Assembly (NCBI GenBank): GCA_034927815.1
Contig: JAYFPK010000008.1
Span: 186,001 to 250,000, forward strand
DNA from: Limiplasma sp034927815
GTDB taxonomy: Bacteria; Bacillota; Clostridia; Christensenellales; Aristaeellaceae
DNA: 64,000 bases
Direction of reading: 5' to 3'
Shown here: piece by piece, positions 36,674 to 45,730 of the stretch
Layout: the number at the start of each line of letters is the position of its first letter
How positions within the stretch are numbered: the first letter of the stretch is position 1
Program-made: the position numbers and the translations under genes
The notes under the pieces: generated by a model
The model's input: only the letters and a program-made list of their open reading frames with translations
Database searches by the model: none
What the model was told of the DNA's origin: nothing

Positions 36674-37099
36674 ATGTATTCTCTGATGCCCTATTACAAC
36701 CGCGCCCTTTTCCGTCCTGTGGACAACAGCTTTATCCGCTCGTTCTTCGACATGACCGACCTGTTCGGTTCCCCGGCTTTCCGGGTGGACGTGAAGGAGA
36801 TTGAGAACGGGTACCTGCTGGAGGCGGACCTCCCCGGCGTGCCCAAGGATCAGATCAACCTGACCGTGGAGGATGACGTGCTGACCATCAGCGCCGACAT
36901 GAACGAGGAGAAGAGGGAGCAGAGGGACGGCTACCTCCACAGCGAACGTTGCAGCGGCCACATGGAGCGCCACTTCAACATGGAGGGGATCGACAGCGCC
37001 GCCATCACCGCTACGTACGAGAACGGAGTGCTGGCCGTGACCTTGCCCAAGCAGAAGGCCGAGGATAAGCCCGAGGCCCGCAAGATCGACATCGGCTAA
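36674..37099 (+). CDS. Small heat-shock protein Hsp20
   Basis: The 141-aa product has the alpha-crystallin domain (residues ~38-130) with FRVDVKEIENGYLLEADLPGVPKDQINLTVEDDVLTISA and the ENGVLAVTLPK signature. It is an ATP-independent holdase. AAGAAGGAGG precedes ATG 36674. Paired CtsR boxes predict induction by heat or proteotoxic stress. Confidence 0.96.
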   Translation: MYSLMPYYNRALFRPVDNSFIRSFFDMTDLFGSPAFRVDVKEIENGYLLEADLPGVPKDQINLTVEDDVLTISADMNEEKREQRDGYLHSERCSGHMERHFNMEGIDSAAITATYENGVLAVTLPKQKAEDKPEARKIDIG

Positions 37100-37135
37100 G
37101 GAAAAAGGCCCGGGAGAAAGCAGAACCCTGGCATC

Positions 37136-37170
37136 AAGAGAGGCTGCCGCAGGACGCGGCAGCCTCTCTT
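37136..37170. terminator. Bidirectional terminator between hsp20 and phosphoglucomutase
   Basis: AAGAGAGGCTGCCGC, loop AGGAC and the exact complement GCGGCAGCCTCTCTT make a perfect 15-bp stem between convergent genes. Confidence 0.85.
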
Positions 37171-37187
37171 TGCGCTTTCTCCTCGGG

Positions 37188-38921
37188 TCATGCTTCGCCC
37201 TTCAGCAGCTTCTCCGCCTCGGCCCGCAGCAGGTCCAAGCGCTGTTGGGCCTCCCCCTCGGTCCTGGCGTTCACGTTTACATAGAGCTTGATCTTGGGCT
37301 CCGTGCCGCTGGGCCGCACGCAGACGAAATGCCCGCCCTCCATGGCGAAATACAGCACGTCGCTTTGGGGATAGTCCATCTGTTCGGCCTTGCCCGTAGC
37401 CATGTCCGTATCCGTGCCCGCCATAAAGTCCAAGGTCCGGCGGACCTTGACGCCGCCGATCTCCCCGGGGGGCTCCTTGCGGATCCGGGCCATGATCTCC
37501 CCCATGACCTTCAAGCCGTCGATGCCGGGCAAGGTGGTGGAGTCCACGAACTCCAGGTAGAAGCCGAACTTCTGGAAGATTTCCTCCATTACGTCGCAAA
37601 GGGTCTTGCCCTGAGCGCCGTAATAGGCGGCGGCCTCGGCGATGAGCATGGAAGCGTTAACCCCGTCCTTATCCCGCACAAAGGTGCTGCTCAAATAGCC
37701 GTAGCTTTCCTCAAAGCCGAACAGGAAGGTATGCTCCCCGGTATCCTCAAAGCGCTGAATCTTCTCGCCGATGAACTTAAAGCCGGTGAGGGTGTCATAC
37801 AGCGCCACGCCGAAGTGGCCGCAGATGGCCCGGGCCAGCTCCGTGGACACGATGCTCTTCACCACCGCGCCGTTCTCCGGCAAAAGGCCCTGGGCCTGCT
37901 TGCCGCTTAAAATGTAATAGAGCATCAGGCAGCCGATCTGGTTCCCGGTCAAAAGCCGGAACTGGCCGCTTTTGTCCAGCACCGCCACCCCCAGGCGGTC
38001 ACAGTCCGGGTCCGTGCCGAAGATGGCGTCCGCCCCCACCTCCTTGGCCAGCGCAATGGCCAGGGTAAAGGCGGCGGGGTCCTCGGGGTTGGGCACCCGG
38101 ATGGTGGAAAAGTTGGGGTCCGGAGCCTCCTGCTCCTTCACCACGCTGACATTGGTGATGCCGATCTCCCGGAGAATGCGGCGCACCGGCACATTGCCGC
38201 TGCCATGCAAAGGGGTGTACACGATTTTCAGGTCCTTGCCCGCTTCCCGGATGATGTCCGGGTGGATGGACAGAGTTTTGACTCTGCGCATGTACTCGTC
38301 GTCCACATCCTGGTTGCCGATCATCCGCAGCAGGCCCTGGGACAGGGCTTGCTCCTCGCTGATGTACTTCGCGTCCCCAAAGCCCAGGGCCTTGATGGCA
38401 GTGGTCACCGCCTCGGCGGTTTCGGGCCCGATCTGGGCCCCGTCCTCCCCATAGACCTTATAGCCGGTGTGCTGGGGCGGGTTGTGGCTGGCGGTAATCA
38501 CCACCCCGGCAGCGGCCTTCAAATGGCGCACCCCAAAGGACAGCAAGGCCACCGGGCGGAGCGCGTCAAACAAAAAGGCCCGGATGCCGTTGGCGCACAG
38601 CACCAGCGCGGTTTCCTTGGCAAACTCGGGGCTCATACGGCGGCTGTCATAGGCGATGACCACGCCGCGCCGGACGTTTTCAGGCTCGGCCTTCAGAAAA
38701 TCCGCCAAGCCCTGGGTGGCCCGGCGTACCGTATATACGTTCATGCGGTTCATGCCCGCTCCCAGCAGGCCGCGCATGCCCGCGGTTCCAAAGCTCAAAT
38801 CTTTATAAAAGCGATCCTCGATCTCCTTCTCGTCCTTGGCAATGGACTCCAGCTCGGCCCGGGTGGCCGCGTCCTGGGCAAAATCCCGCAGCCACGCCTC
38901 GTAATTCTGCCGGTAATTCAT
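37188..38921 (-). CDS. Phosphoglucomutase/phosphomannomutase
   Basis: The 577-aa product is an alpha-D-phosphohexomutase, probably interconverting glucose-1- and glucose-6-phosphate. It shows SFGTAGMRG at the start, the phosphoserine loop VITASHNPPQHTGYK (Ser145), metal loop GTDPDCDRLG, sugar loop FGFEESYG and the phosphate-binding RPSGTEPKIK. Length and the GTAGMRG start fit the PgcA type of Firmicutes. ATG 38921 follows AAAGGGGC. It is a single-gene transcript. Confidence 0.94.
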   Translation of the reverse strand: MNYRQNYEAWLRDFAQDAATRAELESIAKDEKEIEDRFYKDLSFGTAGMRGLLGAGMNRMNVYTVRRATQGLADFLKAEPENVRRGVVIAYDSRRMSPEFAKETALVLCANGIRAFLFDALRPVALLSFGVRHLKAAAGVVITASHNPPQHTGYKVYGEDGAQIGPETAEAVTTAIKALGFGDAKYISEEQALSQGLLRMIGNQDVDDEYMRRVKTLSIHPDIIREAGKDLKIVYTPLHGSGNVPVRRILREIGITNVSVVKEQEAPDPNFSTIRVPNPEDPAAFTLAIALAKEVGADAIFGTDPDCDRLGVAVLDKSGQFRLLTGNQIGCLMLYYILSGKQAQGLLPENGAVVKSIVSTELARAICGHFGVALYDTLTGFKFIGEKIQRFEDTGEHTFLFGFEESYGYLSSTFVRDKDGVNASMLIAEAAAYYGAQGKTLCDVMEEIFQKFGFYLEFVDSTTLPGIDGLKVMGEIMARIRKEPPGEIGGVKVRRTLDFMAGTDTDMATGKAEQMDYPQSDVLYFAMEGGHFVCVRPSGTEPKIKLYVNVNARTEGEAQQRLDLLRAEAEKLLKGEA

Positions 38922-38983
38922 ACAAAAGCCCCTTTCCCATTCCCTTGCGATAGCTGCCGCCACGGCGGGCCATCCTTTTTTTC

Positions 38984-39012
38984 ATTATAATGGAATTTCC
39001 CTTTCTTTGCAA
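38984..39012 (-). promoter_or_regulatory. Promoter of the phosphoglucomutase gene
   Basis: TTGCAA (39007-39012) and TATAAT (38984-38989) are separated by 17 bp on the minus strand. Confidence 0.78.
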
Positions 39013-39107
39013 ACAGAAAGCAAGTCCTCCTCTCCCGGCGCATAGCCTTTTCTATCCGCTAAAGAAGTCCCTTCTTTTTGCGCCTTTCCAGGAAAGGAGG
39101 CACCGGA

Positions 39108-40289
39108 GTGAACCGACGCACCTCCATCCTTTGCAGCCTGCTGCTCACCGCCGCGCTGCTCGTTGTGCTGCCCTCCCTGCTGGACGGCCTGTCCCAGTGG
39201 GACGGACAGCGCATGGCCCCGCGCCTGCGCCCGGCCAAGACCCAGCCCCTGGTGATCTGGCTGCTCACGGATCCCACCGAGGGAGGCACCCACCTCTCCC
39301 GGCAGATTTCCCTCTTTGAAAAGCAAAACCCAGGGGTTCGGGTATTTTTGCGCAAGGCCGACGCCACGGAGCTTCTGGCCAAGGAAACGGTGCTGCCGGA
39401 TGTGCTGCTGTTTGGCCCCGGAGCCTTTGGCGAGCCCGGCAAGGCGCTGCTTCCCCTGGCCTTGGACATGGGGCTTTCCCCCGCCGCCTTGATGGCGGGC
39501 CAAAGCGCCATGGTCCAGTATGCCTTGCCCCTGTGGGTCGCCCCCTCGGTGCTGGCTGTGCCCGCCTCCTTGCTGCCCTTGGAGATCGCCCCCGCCTCCC
39601 CTACCCCCAGCTCCTTCTTTCAGCTGGGCACCCCCGCCCCCCAGGAAGAGGGAACGCCTTTGGGCCAGGAGCCCCCGCTGCCCCAGGCGTCGGAAATTCC
39701 TTGGGCAAGCTTCCTGTTGCCGGATGTGCTGCTTCAGCCAAAGGGAATGGCGCTGCAGCAGCTTCTGTCCATGTGCCCGGCGGATTTCAGGGCCGCTTTG
39801 GTGGAGGGCCTCCTGCGGCAGGGGACGGACACGCCCCGCCCCACTTCGTCCCCCGCCCAAGGCAAATCCGTTCTTCCCAAGGGGAAGGCGCAAACCGCCG
39901 CGCCTCCCGCAGCCCGGGTCCTTTCCCTGAACGCCTGCCAAAGGGCCACCGTCGCCGGGGAGGCCCTCGTCCCCTTCCCCATGACCCCGGCAGCCAGCGA
40001 AAATGTATTGTTCCTGGGCCTTTGCCGGGAAAGCGAACCGGCGCTGGCCTTTGTAAAGCACCTCTTTTCCCAGGAAGCCCGGGGGGCGCTGTCCTCCTTT
40101 GGCCTGCTTCCTACTGTGCCCGCCAATCCCTCCGCCGATCCCCTCTATGCAAGCCTGTCCGCCTTGTATGCAAACAATCCGCTCCTTGCCAACGCCTTCG
40201 AGCATACCGCCCAGGAGCTTCAGGCACTTTGCCTGGACGGCTTTGCCCGCCAGGTGGACCCTGTGGAAACCTTGCTGAGGCTGCGCTAG
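39108..40289 (+). CDS. Orphan, divergent solute-binding-protein-like membrane-anchored protein
   Basis: The 393-aa product has an uncleaved-looking N-terminal hydrophobic segment (residues ~6-22), then LVIWLLTDPTEGGTHLSRQISLFEKQNPGVRVFLRKADATELLAKETVLPDVLLFGPGAFG. This resembles the first lobe of ABC solute-binding proteins. A later FPMTPAASENVLFLGLCRESEPALAFVKHLFS part resembles the second lobe. The middle (~160-280) is Pro/Ala-rich and does not look folded. No transporter genes adjoin it. The start is GTG 39108, 5 nt after AAAGGAGG. A structural or receptor role is possible but unproven. Confidence 0.6.
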   Translation: MNRRTSILCSLLLTAALLVVLPSLLDGLSQWDGQRMAPRLRPAKTQPLVIWLLTDPTEGGTHLSRQISLFEKQNPGVRVFLRKADATELLAKETVLPDVLLFGPGAFGEPGKALLPLALDMGLSPAALMAGQSAMVQYALPLWVAPSVLAVPASLLPLEIAPASPTPSSFFQLGTPAPQEEGTPLGQEPPLPQASEIPWASFLLPDVLLQPKGMALQQLLSMCPADFRAALVEGLLRQGTDTPRPTSSPAQGKSVLPKGKAQTAAPPAARVLSLNACQRATVAGEALVPFPMTPAASENVLFLGLCRESEPALAFVKHLFSQEARGALSSFGLLPTVPANPSADPLYASLSALYANNPLLANAFEHTAQELQALCLDGFARQVDPVETLLRLR

Positions 40290-40356
40290 GCAGCGCCCCC
40301 TCCCGGAGGCCCGCCTCCCGCTTTTCCAAAATTCCCTATTTCCCCGCTCCTTCCAC

Positions 40357-40386
40357 TGTATAAACCGCCGCTTTATCACCATACTA
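40357..40386 (+). promoter_or_regulatory. Forespore-type (sigma-F/sigma-G) promoter before the RsfA-like gene
   Basis: TGTATA (40357-40362), 17 bp and CATACTA (40380-40386) match the GHATR/CATnnTA pattern of forespore sigma factors and not the housekeeping one. It is 42 nt from ATG 40428. Confidence 0.68.
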
Positions 40387-40427
40387 TTCCCATACAAGAA
40401 CGCAAACAACCTTCGGAGGCGATTGAC

Positions 40428-41435
40428 ATGACACAAACCCCCTTGGTTCACCCCCACAGCGGCTGGCAGGAAGAGGAAATCAAGTTGCTCTTTGAGGCGG
40501 TGCAGGAAGCCTCCCAAAGCGGGCGGGCCCTGCGGGACGTTTTTGCGGAGGTGGCCGAGTCCCTGCGGCGCAAGCCCAACAGCATCCGCAACTTCTACTA
40601 TGCCCGCATGCGAGAGCTGCCGGAAGTCCAGCAGCGCAAAGCGCCCTTTCGCACCTTCACCCAGGAGGAGCTTCATTCCCTGCTGCGGAATGTGCTCATC
40701 GCCCGGGGAAAAGGGGAAAGCGTCCGCGCCTGCGTCACCCGCCTGGCGGAAGGGGACCGGGCCCGCATGCTGCGCTATCAGAATAAATACCGCTCCATCC
40801 TGAAAAACAGGCCGGAGCTGCTGGAGTCCATCGCCCAGGAGCTTCGGGCCGAGGGCAAGCCTTGCCCCGCCCGCATCGCCTACCTGCGCCATTATGGGGA
40901 AAACCCCAACCAGACCAGCTCTCTGTTTGAGGAAGCCTCCCTTTTGAGCCAGGAGATGGGCGAGGACCTGCTACCTGTGCTCTTAGAGCGAATGCTGGGG
41001 CTTTTGCGCCGGGTGAGGGAGGCGGAGAGCTGCCTCCAGGCCCACGCCACCGGCGCGTCCCCCCAGGGTAAGGTCCAGGAGCGCCGGATTCCGGGGGATG
41101 CCCAGGGCACGCCGGATTTGGCCATCACCCTGACGGACCTGCGGGGCGCGGATATGGAGGAGGACCTGGACCTTACCCAGGAGGAGCCCCAGGGAGCCTA
41201 CGCCAAGGTCTTGGAGGCCCGCCGGGAGTCCGACCGCCTGCGGGTACAGGTGGATCTGCTCAAGCTGCGCCTGGAGGACATGGAGTGCCAGTATGCGGAC
41301 AGGTGGCGGAGCCTCACCGGGCTTTTGCACGAGTTCCTCTCCTTGCCCCAGGAGCGGCGGGGGGAGGCCATGGACCCCTTTATCCGGCAGATGGGGGACG
41401 CCTTGCGCTGCCTGGACCCCGAGCTGGAGGGATGA
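40428..41435 (+). CDS. RsfA-like Myb/SANT-type DNA-binding protein
   Basis: The 335-aa product starts with a Myb-like domain (GWQEEEIKLLFEAVQEASQSGRALRDVFAEVAESLRRKPNSIRNFYYARMRE, residues ~13-62), as in the prespore regulator RsfA/YlbO. A second similar segment follows (FTQEELHSLLRNVLIARGKGESVRACVTRLAEG) and then a long region ending in a coiled coil (~260-300). It is longer than B. subtilis RsfA. ATG 40428 follows CGGAGG. The forespore-type promoter supports a sporulation role. Confidence 0.75.
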   Translation: MTQTPLVHPHSGWQEEEIKLLFEAVQEASQSGRALRDVFAEVAESLRRKPNSIRNFYYARMRELPEVQQRKAPFRTFTQEELHSLLRNVLIARGKGESVRACVTRLAEGDRARMLRYQNKYRSILKNRPELLESIAQELRAEGKPCPARIAYLRHYGENPNQTSSLFEEASLLSQEMGEDLLPVLLERMLGLLRRVREAESCLQAHATGASPQGKVQERRIPGDAQGTPDLAITLTDLRGADMEEDLDLTQEEPQGAYAKVLEARRESDRLRVQVDLLKLRLEDMECQYADRWRSLTGLLHEFLSLPQERRGEAMDPFIRQMGDALRCLDPELEG

Positions 41436-41456
41436 GGGAGCCTTGCATGGATGACG

Positions 41457-41488
41457 AAAAAGCCGCCTCGCTTATAGGCGGCTTTTTT
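41457..41488. terminator. Bidirectional terminator after the RsfA-like gene
   Basis: AAAAAGCCGCC, loop TCGCTTATA and GGCGGCTTTTTT give T-tracts in both directions. Confidence 0.9.
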
Positions 41489-41538
41489 GCGGTCAGAGGC
41501 AAGGCGGAAAGCGCTCCGGAAAAAGCTTCTGGAAATCG

Positions 41539-41575
41539 GGAAAGCCCGGCATCCCCGTGGGGACGCCGGGCTTTC
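41539..41575. terminator. Second terminator-like hairpin (sugar operon end)
   Basis: GAAAGCCCGGC and GCCGGGCTTTC enclose ATCCCCGTGGGGAC, itself a small hairpin. It lies downstream of the minus-strand lactonase gene. Confidence 0.75.
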
Positions 41576-41668
41576 CTCCCATAAGCGGCTGCCGCTTCGC
41601 CAGGAGGCTCGGCCTCGCGGGGTTGACACATGGCACCGGCAAAGGGGAATTACCTCCCCAGGCCATGG

Positions 41669-42745
41669 TCAAAGGGCCGCCTGCCGCACAAACCGGATGC
41701 ACACTGGGGTCGGAAAGCCGACGACCTTGCGCAGGCGCAGGCCGCCGTCCTCCCCCAGGTCAAACACCGCAATGGTATCGCTGTCCTGATTGCCCACCAG
41801 CAGATGGCGGCCCAGGGGATCGATGGCAAAGTTCCGGGGCGTCTTGCCCTGGCAAGGGGTTCTGTCCAGAAAATGGAGGGAGCCATCCTCCTTCACCCGG
41901 AAGGCGGCAATGCTGTCGTGCCCGCGGTTGGACGCATAGAGGTACTTTCCATCGGGCGTCAGGTGCAAATCAGAGCAGATATTGCTTTCGTCACAGCCCT
42001 CGGGCAGCGTATTCACGGTTTCCCGGGGCGTCATGGCCTCCCCGTCCCAAAGGAAGTGCGTAACGGAAGAGGCCAGCTCATTGATGAGGTAAAAGTGCTT
42101 GCCGTCAGTGGAAAACTCGCCGAAACGCGGTCCGCTTCCCGGCTCAAGCCGCACATCATGGGCCGGGTCCCGCTGTGCCCGGCCCTTTTCGCAGCGGTAG
42201 GCGACCAGCTGGTCCATGCCAAGGTCCGGAACAAAGAAGCGGTAATTGTCCGCAAAAATAGCGCTATGGGCATGGGGGCCTCGCTGCCGTACAGGGTGCA
42301 CGCTGCTGCCCTGGTGCTGAAACAGCTGCTTCCCCGCAAGCAGGTTCCCCTGGGAATCAAGCCGGTAGACCGCCACCGAACCGTCGGCAAAATTGGAAAC
42401 CACCAGCATGCTCCGGTCCGGGGACATGACAATATGACAGGGATCGCCGCCGCCGGTGTGGCGGGCCTCCAAGGGCTCGGCCCGCTGCGCGTCATAGGCC
42501 AGCGCCGTCATACCGCCGCCGCTTTGGCCCTCAAACTCCTTCATTTCATTCACGGCGTAAATTCTGCCGCAGTCCTCATGGATGCAGAGGAAGGAGGGGT
42601 TGCGCAAGGGCGTAACAGACTCGCAGGTGATATCCTCTCCGTCAAAGGCGCATCTGTAAATGCCGCGGCCCTTTCCTTGGAAAACCTCGCCGGTTCCGAA
42701 CAGGATCGGCTCCGTATAGGTGCCTACGTACAGGGACTGTTTCAC
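41669..42745 (-). CDS. Lactonase, 7-bladed beta-propeller (YkgB/Pgl-like)
   Basis: The 358-aa product has repeated propeller blades: FLCIHEDCGRIYAVNE, HIVMSPDRSMLVVSNFADGSVAVYRL, FGEFSTDGKHFYLINE, HLTPDGKYLYASNRGHDSIAAFRV, FAIDPLGRHLLVGNQDSDTIAVF. This is the lactonase family that includes 6-phosphogluconolactonase. In this operon it may open the lactone formed by one of the dehydrogenases. ATG overlaps the preceding stop by 4 bp. Confidence 0.9.
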   Translation of the reverse strand: MKQSLYVGTYTEPILFGTGEVFQGKGRGIYRCAFDGEDITCESVTPLRNPSFLCIHEDCGRIYAVNEMKEFEGQSGGGMTALAYDAQRAEPLEARHTGGGDPCHIVMSPDRSMLVVSNFADGSVAVYRLDSQGNLLAGKQLFQHQGSSVHPVRQRGPHAHSAIFADNYRFFVPDLGMDQLVAYRCEKGRAQRDPAHDVRLEPGSGPRFGEFSTDGKHFYLINELASSVTHFLWDGEAMTPRETVNTLPEGCDESNICSDLHLTPDGKYLYASNRGHDSIAAFRVKEDGSLHFLDRTPCQGKTPRNFAIDPLGRHLLVGNQDSDTIAVFDLGEDGGLRLRKVVGFPTPVCIRFVRQAAL

Positions 42746-43707
42746 GGGCGTTCCCCCCTTTCCGCTTGCTTGTCCAGGCGGCTTTTCTGCTTCACGGCTT
42801 CAATGATGAAGCTGTCCCGCCGTTTGATGTCCGCCTCCAGGCTGCGCGTGGACCAATCGTAAAAGCCCCGGCCCGTGGACGCGCCCAGGCTTCCCTGGCG
42901 CACCAGCTCCCGAAGGTAGGGGTTGGCCGTTTGCTCCGCGCTGATGGAGGGCAGCACGCCATCCTGTACGCAAAGGCCCAGCTCCAAGCCGATGGCATCC
43001 AGGTGCTGCAGCGGGCCCCACACCGGAAAGCGCATTGCCATGCCGCACCCGATGGCGGTATCCACATCCTCGGCGCTGGCAAGCCCCGAAGCCACAATAG
43101 ACACCGCCTCCCGGATAATCGCCTGGAACACGCGGTTGGCAAGCTGGCCCGGCAGGTCGCGCTTCACAAGCACCGGGGCCTTCTGCCAGGCCTTCAGCTC
43201 GCTGACCACCTGGGTAGCCAGCGCCTCCTCCGTTTGATCGCCCATGACCACCTCCACCAGCGGCACCAGGTGGGCGGGCAGCCAGAAGTGCGTGGTCAAC
43301 GTCCTTGCCGGATTTTTGCACAGCGCGGCGATCTCCGTAATTCTCAGGCCGCTGGTGTTGCTGCAAAGGGGGACCTCCGGGGGCAGAAGCGCGTCCAACT
43401 GCGCAAACAGCGCCTGCTTCGCGTCCAGCTTCTCCACAATGGCCTCAATCACCAGCCGCGCGCGGGCGACGGCCCCGGGCAGGTCCGCGGAAGCGGAGAG
43501 CAGCGCTTCGGCCCGCCGGGCCTCCTCCTTCGTGTTAAGTCCCTCCGCCTCCCTGAGGCGGAGGCATTCCTTGGCCTTGGCAAGCCCTCCCTGGGCCCGC
43601 TGTAAATCCACATCCACCAGAACCGTTGGATTCCCGGCAAGGGCCGCCATAGCGCCGATGCCGCTGCCCATCATTCCGCTGCCTACTACCGTCACGCAAT
43701 CCCGCAT
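42742..43707 (-). CDS. 3-hydroxyacyl-CoA dehydrogenase-family enzyme (lambda-crystallin/L-gulonate-dehydrogenase-like)
   Basis: The 321-aa product has the NAD-binding VVGSGMMGSGI (8-18), CSNTSGLRITEIA, THFWLPAHLVPLVEVV and a C-terminal domain with NRVFQAIIREAVSIVASGLASAEDVDTA and GPLQHLDAIGL. Members of this fold that are ~320 aa and lie in sugar operons include L-gulonate 3-dehydrogenase (lambda-crystallin). True fatty-acid enzymes are shorter. GGAGG precedes ATG 43707. Substrate is inferred only from context. Confidence 0.85.
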   Translation of the reverse strand: MRDCVTVVGSGMMGSGIGAMAALAGNPTVLVDVDLQRAQGGLAKAKECLRLREAEGLNTKEEARRAEALLSASADLPGAVARARLVIEAIVEKLDAKQALFAQLDALLPPEVPLCSNTSGLRITEIAALCKNPARTLTTHFWLPAHLVPLVEVVMGDQTEEALATQVVSELKAWQKAPVLVKRDLPGQLANRVFQAIIREAVSIVASGLASAEDVDTAIGCGMAMRFPVWGPLQHLDAIGLELGLCVQDGVLPSISAEQTANPYLRELVRQGSLGASTGRGFYDWSTRSLEADIKRRDSFIIEAVKQKSRLDKQAERGERP

Positions 43708-43728
43708 GGGTTCAACCTCCCTGCGCCG

Positions 43729-44823
43729 TTATGGGTGAATTACGGCCTTGATGACATTATCCCGCTTGTGCTCAAACAGGTCCACCGCCTGCGCGTACTC
43801 CGCCAGGGGGAAGCGGTGGGTCACCAAAGCTTCGCCGTCGATCAGCTTCTTTGCGAAATAGGTAAGCACGGTTTGGGATACATTGGGATTTGCCTTGGAG
43901 CCGACGATTTTCAGCTCATTGAACACAACGGTGTTGAACGGGACCTGGGTCATGGGCAGATCGTCCCGGTAGTTGGCGGTGAGCACAATGCTGCCGGTCT
44001 TTCGGGCCATCATGCACGCCTTGGCCGGAGAATCGTTTGCCCCGGAGCATTCGATGACCTCGTCCGCCCCCAGGCCGCCGGTTTCCGCAAGCACGCGCTC
44101 CACCACGTCCTCCTTCTCAAAATCAACCAGCACATCCGCTCCCAGCTTCCCAGCCATGTCCAATTTGCTTCCCCGCCCTACCATGACAACCCGGCCCGCG
44201 CCCATGGCCTTGGCGATCTGCATGGCGCACAGCCCAATGGGCCCCGGGCCGATAACCACCGTAACCCCGCCCGGGGTGATGCCTGACAGCTCAATGCCGT
44301 GCATGGCGACGCCCGCGGTGTCGCACATGGCCGCCACGTCAAAGCTCACGCCGTCCGGGATGCGGGTCAAAGCCCCCACCTTGTAGACGTTGTACTGGGC
44401 GTTGGCCCCTTGCCAGGCGAAGCCATAATGCCGGTGCCCTGTATCCGCGCCTCCGTCATGACCGTCCTTGCCATAGTTCAGGCAGACGGTATAGTGGCCT
44501 TTCTTGCAGTTGTCACACTGGCCGCAGCCCTTATGCGCCTCGCCGGCCACCCGGTCTCCCACCTGAAACTGCGTGACCCCCTCCCCTAGGGCCACCACCT
44601 CTCCGGACCATTCATGGCCCATTACAAAGGGAAAGTACGGCGGCCAGTTCACGCTGCGGTAGTGGCCGCGGATCATCTTGGGGTCCGAGCCGCAGATGGC
44701 AACGGATTTGATCCGGCACAGCACCTCGTTTGCCTGGGGCGTGGGAACGGGGAGCTCCACAAGGTCGAGCTTATCATATGCTGAAAGCACTACGGCTTGC
44801 ATCTTACTGGGGATTTGACTCAT
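43729..44823 (-). CDS. Zinc-dependent medium-chain dehydrogenase (threonine/sorbitol dehydrogenase-like)
   Basis: The 364-aa product has the catalytic zinc ligands in CGSDPKM and GHEWSGEV, the structural-zinc cysteines CGQCDNCKKGHYTVC and the Rossmann loop GPGPIGLCAMQIAKAMGAGRVVMVG. The extra HDGGADTGHRHYGFAWQGANAQYNV piece is typical of a subgroup. MSQIPSKMQ at 44823 is preceded by GAGG; the start lies inside the 3' end of the GntR gene (20-bp overlap). It probably oxidises a polyol or sugar. Confidence 0.9.
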   Translation of the reverse strand: MSQIPSKMQAVVLSAYDKLDLVELPVPTPQANEVLCRIKSVAICGSDPKMIRGHYRSVNWPPYFPFVMGHEWSGEVVALGEGVTQFQVGDRVAGEAHKGCGQCDNCKKGHYTVCLNYGKDGHDGGADTGHRHYGFAWQGANAQYNVYKVGALTRIPDGVSFDVAAMCDTAGVAMHGIELSGITPGGVTVVIGPGPIGLCAMQIAKAMGAGRVVMVGRGSKLDMAGKLGADVLVDFEKEDVVERVLAETGGLGADEVIECSGANDSPAKACMMARKTGSIVLTANYRDDLPMTQVPFNTVVFNELKIVGSKANPNVSQTVLTYFAKKLIDGEALVTHRFPLAEYAQAVDLFEHKRDNVIKAVIHP

Positions 44824-45619
44824 TGCGTGGATCCTCGCTTTTTTCAAAAATATGGGTTACTTTGTTGCTGGCCAACGCGCCCGAGGCGGGGCTGCCAGCC
44901 CGGGACTTGGTATATTGAATATAGTCTTCCACACGGTCGATGAGCAGCTTCATATGGCAGTCCATCATATAGGCGGCCTCGTCGGGCTTTCGCTGCTTGA
45001 TGCAGCGGAAAATCATATAGTGGTAGTAGCTGGAATCCGCCACATCGGGTTTGTAATGCAGAAAATCCGCCATCTTGGAGGTGATCACCCAGCGGATGAG
45101 CTCCAGCATCTGCACCAGCATTTCATTTTTTGAGGCCACCGCGATCTTCACGTGGAAGTCGCTGGTGGACTCGGCAAATTCCTTGTTGCTGATATCCTGA
45201 TGCCGCAGATATCCAAAGTAATCCTCCAGATTCCGCAGGTCCTCCTCGCTGGCATGAATGGCCGCCAGGCGCGCGGAAGAAACTTCGACGCCCCTGCGGA
45301 AAACCATCAGCCCCATCAGGTCCTCGGAATTAGCCAAAAAGGCGGGCACAAACGTATTCAGATACATGTTGGTGCCAATGCCCCGCAGATACGTGCCGTC
45401 CCCATGGCGGGTTTCCACGATGCCCAGCACATTCATGCGGTTTAGGGCGGCGCGGATGGTATTCCGGCTGACATTGAATATCTGCTTCAGCTCGTTCTCG
45501 GAGGGAATCCTGTCCCCGGGGGCGTAATCACCCCTGAGGATCATATGAAACAGATCTTCGTACACCTGATCTGTTACGTTTTTCTTGCTGTCGCCACCAT
45601 GATTCCCTATGACGCTCAT
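44804..45619 (-). CDS. GntR/FadR-family transcriptional regulator
   Basis: The 271-aa product has an N-terminal winged helix (residues ~15-80: DQVYEDLFHMILRGDYAPGDRIPSENELKQIFNVSRNTIRAALNRMNVLGIVETRHGDGTYL) and a helical FCD ligand domain with acidic/His residues (STSDFHVKIA, YHYMIF, MDCHMKLL) that usually bind a metal and a carboxylate effector. It sits within the operon it probably controls. Candidate operators lie at 50801-51006. Confidence 0.93.
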   Translation of the reverse strand: MSVIGNHGGDSKKNVTDQVYEDLFHMILRGDYAPGDRIPSENELKQIFNVSRNTIRAALNRMNVLGIVETRHGDGTYLRGIGTNMYLNTFVPAFLANSEDLMGLMVFRRGVEVSSARLAAIHASEEDLRNLEDYFGYLRHQDISNKEFAESTSDFHVKIAVASKNEMLVQMLELIRWVITSKMADFLHYKPDVADSSYYHYMIFRCIKQRKPDEAAYMMDCHMKLLIDRVEDYIQYTKSRAGSPASGALASNKVTHIFEKSEDPRNESNPQ

Positions 45620-45696
45620 CTTGACCCGTCCTGTTCTTTGCGAAACGCTATCGCATGATGTGGTTTGATATGCCGTGCCTATGCCTTCGTGTGCAT

Positions 45697-45726
45697 AGCC
45701 TACCATGCCGCGCGAGAAAATGTCAA
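45697..45726 (-). promoter_or_regulatory. Candidate internal promoter of the GntR gene
   Basis: TTGACA (45721-45726), 18 bp and TAGGCT (45697-45702) on the minus strand, just after the stop of the upstream dehydrogenase. It would allow separate expression of the regulator and the three genes after it. Confidence 0.5.
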
Positions 45727-45730
45727 GAAA

